This document shows positions 62,961 to 64,000 of a stretch of 64,000 bases of DNA, in pieces; position 1 is the first letter of the stretch; each line of letters starts with the position of its first letter. Under the pieces are notes generated by a model that was given only the letters and a program-made list of their open reading frames with translations, ran no database searches and had not been told where the DNA came from. The DNA is from Brachypterus glaber (lineage: Eukaryota; Arthropoda; Insecta; Coleoptera; Kateretidae). The position numbers and the translations under genes were made by a program. Location of the stretch: positions 10,579,340 through 10,643,339 of the forward strand of contig OY294050.1 of assembly GCA_958510825.1 (NCBI GenBank), given 5' to 3'.

Positions 62961-63158
62961 AGAGCTGGTGACCATTTTTAATTTATTATTAGCTCCCAGC
63001 TCTATTTTATATTTCACCACTTTTTCAAAGCTTCTAGCATCCAAAGGAACCCGATCCAGGACCTGGTGATTTGCAAATAGCATAATTTGAATGTACTTTA
63101 AGACATATATAAAATAGAGCTGGGAGCAAATAATTAAATAAAAATGGTCACCAGCTCT
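62961..63158. mobile_element. Palindromic MITE (AGAGCTGGTGACC ends)
   Basis: About 52-bp arms: AGAGCTGGTGACCATTTTTA...AGCTCCCAGCTCTATTTTAT against ATAAAATAGAGCTGGGAGC...AAAAATGGTCACCAGCTCT. No ORF. Confidence 0.87.
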
Positions 63159-63735
63159 TAGACTATTACAACTTGGTATTCCACATTTATTTTAATTTAA
63201 AAATACAAAACTGTCATCATCTTAAGATGCTGTTAAATATTTAGAATGATTTTATACAAAACATACTAACGATATGCCATTACTTTATAATAAATTGATA
63301 TTATGTTTTCATGGATACAATGTATAAAATTGCTTTTTTAATATTGTATGCCCTTTAACTTACGACTTTTCAACGCAATAAGATACGGCTTACCTTTTTG
63401 AAGGAAAAAGTCCAAAATAAGTCAGTTAAATTTATTAGAATTCCCTTTGGTCTTTAGAATTAGCTAATAACATTTCATCAAAAATAAACTTCTTAAGACT
63501 TAGATAAAAAATTATTACATTCATCTTTAAATACTAATGGTTAATTAATTATAAATGGCGCTCACTGGATTTAAAAATTTCCAGCCATATTTCAAATTTT
63601 TATTCAAAACTGTTTGCTTATTCTTTGGATTTAAAATACGCCAGCAGCATTATAAACGCGTCATTGTCAAATATTGGCTCTATCTTTGTATGAAGAAAGC
63701 TTACTGTAATGTAGTAAGCATTTAATGAGAACCTT

Positions 63736-63816
63736 CAGTTATTTAAATTTAAAAGAATGCCTTTTGGAGTACAAAATGGTCCAACGACTTTTCAGCGCTT
63801 TATCGAAAAAATTTCG
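63736..63816 (+). pseudogene. Ty3/gypsy reverse-transcriptase fragment
   Basis: The frame reads QLFKFKRMPFGVQNGPTTFQ then RFIEKIS, matching the RMPFGL.NAP.TFQR..D segment of Ty3/gypsy reverse transcriptases. Only about 27 residues are readable, and no flanking domains or LTRs were seen up to the window end. It lies antisense to Syt1 in its presumed intron. Confidence 0.7.
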
Positions 63817-64000
63817 CGTCTTTGGATACTAAAAGCTTTAAAGTACGCTAGCGATGCTATAATATGAGTTCACGTTTAAAAAAAATATATTTTTGTAAAA
63901 TGAATCATAATAATATAGTTCCTATACTTAAAATAACGTTTCGAGGTTGATTTGCTACCTCCTTGGTATTATAAAGCAAAAATAAATAACTCTTTTAATT

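Overview
The window looks like nuclear DNA from an insect, possibly a beetle. It is strongly AT-rich and has short GT-AG introns (56-139 bp) alongside long TE-filled ones. It carries insect-type gene families: a ZAD zinc-finger gene, a probable TRF1 and an insect-like synaptotagmin 1. Short palindromic DNA transposons are very abundant, and there is one 200-base assembly gap (5505-5704). No prokaryotic feature was seen. The species assignment is a guess.

Layout. 1-24 kb: no confident protein-coding gene. This part is a mosaic of MITEs, foldback elements, imperfect palindromes, a tRNA-derived SINE, microsatellites and a broken Tc1 transposon. 24.1-25.4 kb (+): ubiquitin-RpL40 fusion with a spliced 5' leader. 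26.95-43.56 kb (-): complete 12-exon FIG4, rebuilt with continuous frame to 881 aa. Inside its 7.85-kb second intron, on the opposite strand, lies a complete 8-exon ZAD plus about 14-finger C2H2 gene (36.09-42.13 kb, 642 aa). 44.3-46.8 kb (-): a TBP-family gene of 246 aa whose core looks more like TRF1 than TBP. 47.2-48.2 kb (+): a two-exon LYR-family gene (ETFRF1/LYRM5), head-to-head with the TBP-family gene. 48.2-56.6 kb: no coding sequence; it may hold a long synaptotagmin 3'UTR. 56.6-59.5 kb (-): the last three coding exons of synaptotagmin 1 (most of the C2B domain). The rest of that gene should lie beyond 64 kb. A Ty3/gypsy reverse-transcriptase scrap lies at 63.7 kb.

The genes are ordinary housekeeping or neuronal genes and do not form one pathway: ribosome and ubiquitin supply, PI(3,5)P2 turnover, transcription initiation, mitochondrial electron-transfer flavoprotein control and synaptic vesicle fusion. 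The most notable points are the gene-within-intron arrangement, a GC-AG intron in FIG4, the probable TRF1, a cluster of imperfect palindromes at 9-14 kb, and several nested palindromic elements inside introns. All exon boundaries were assigned by hand from splice signals, reading frame and recalled family similarity.
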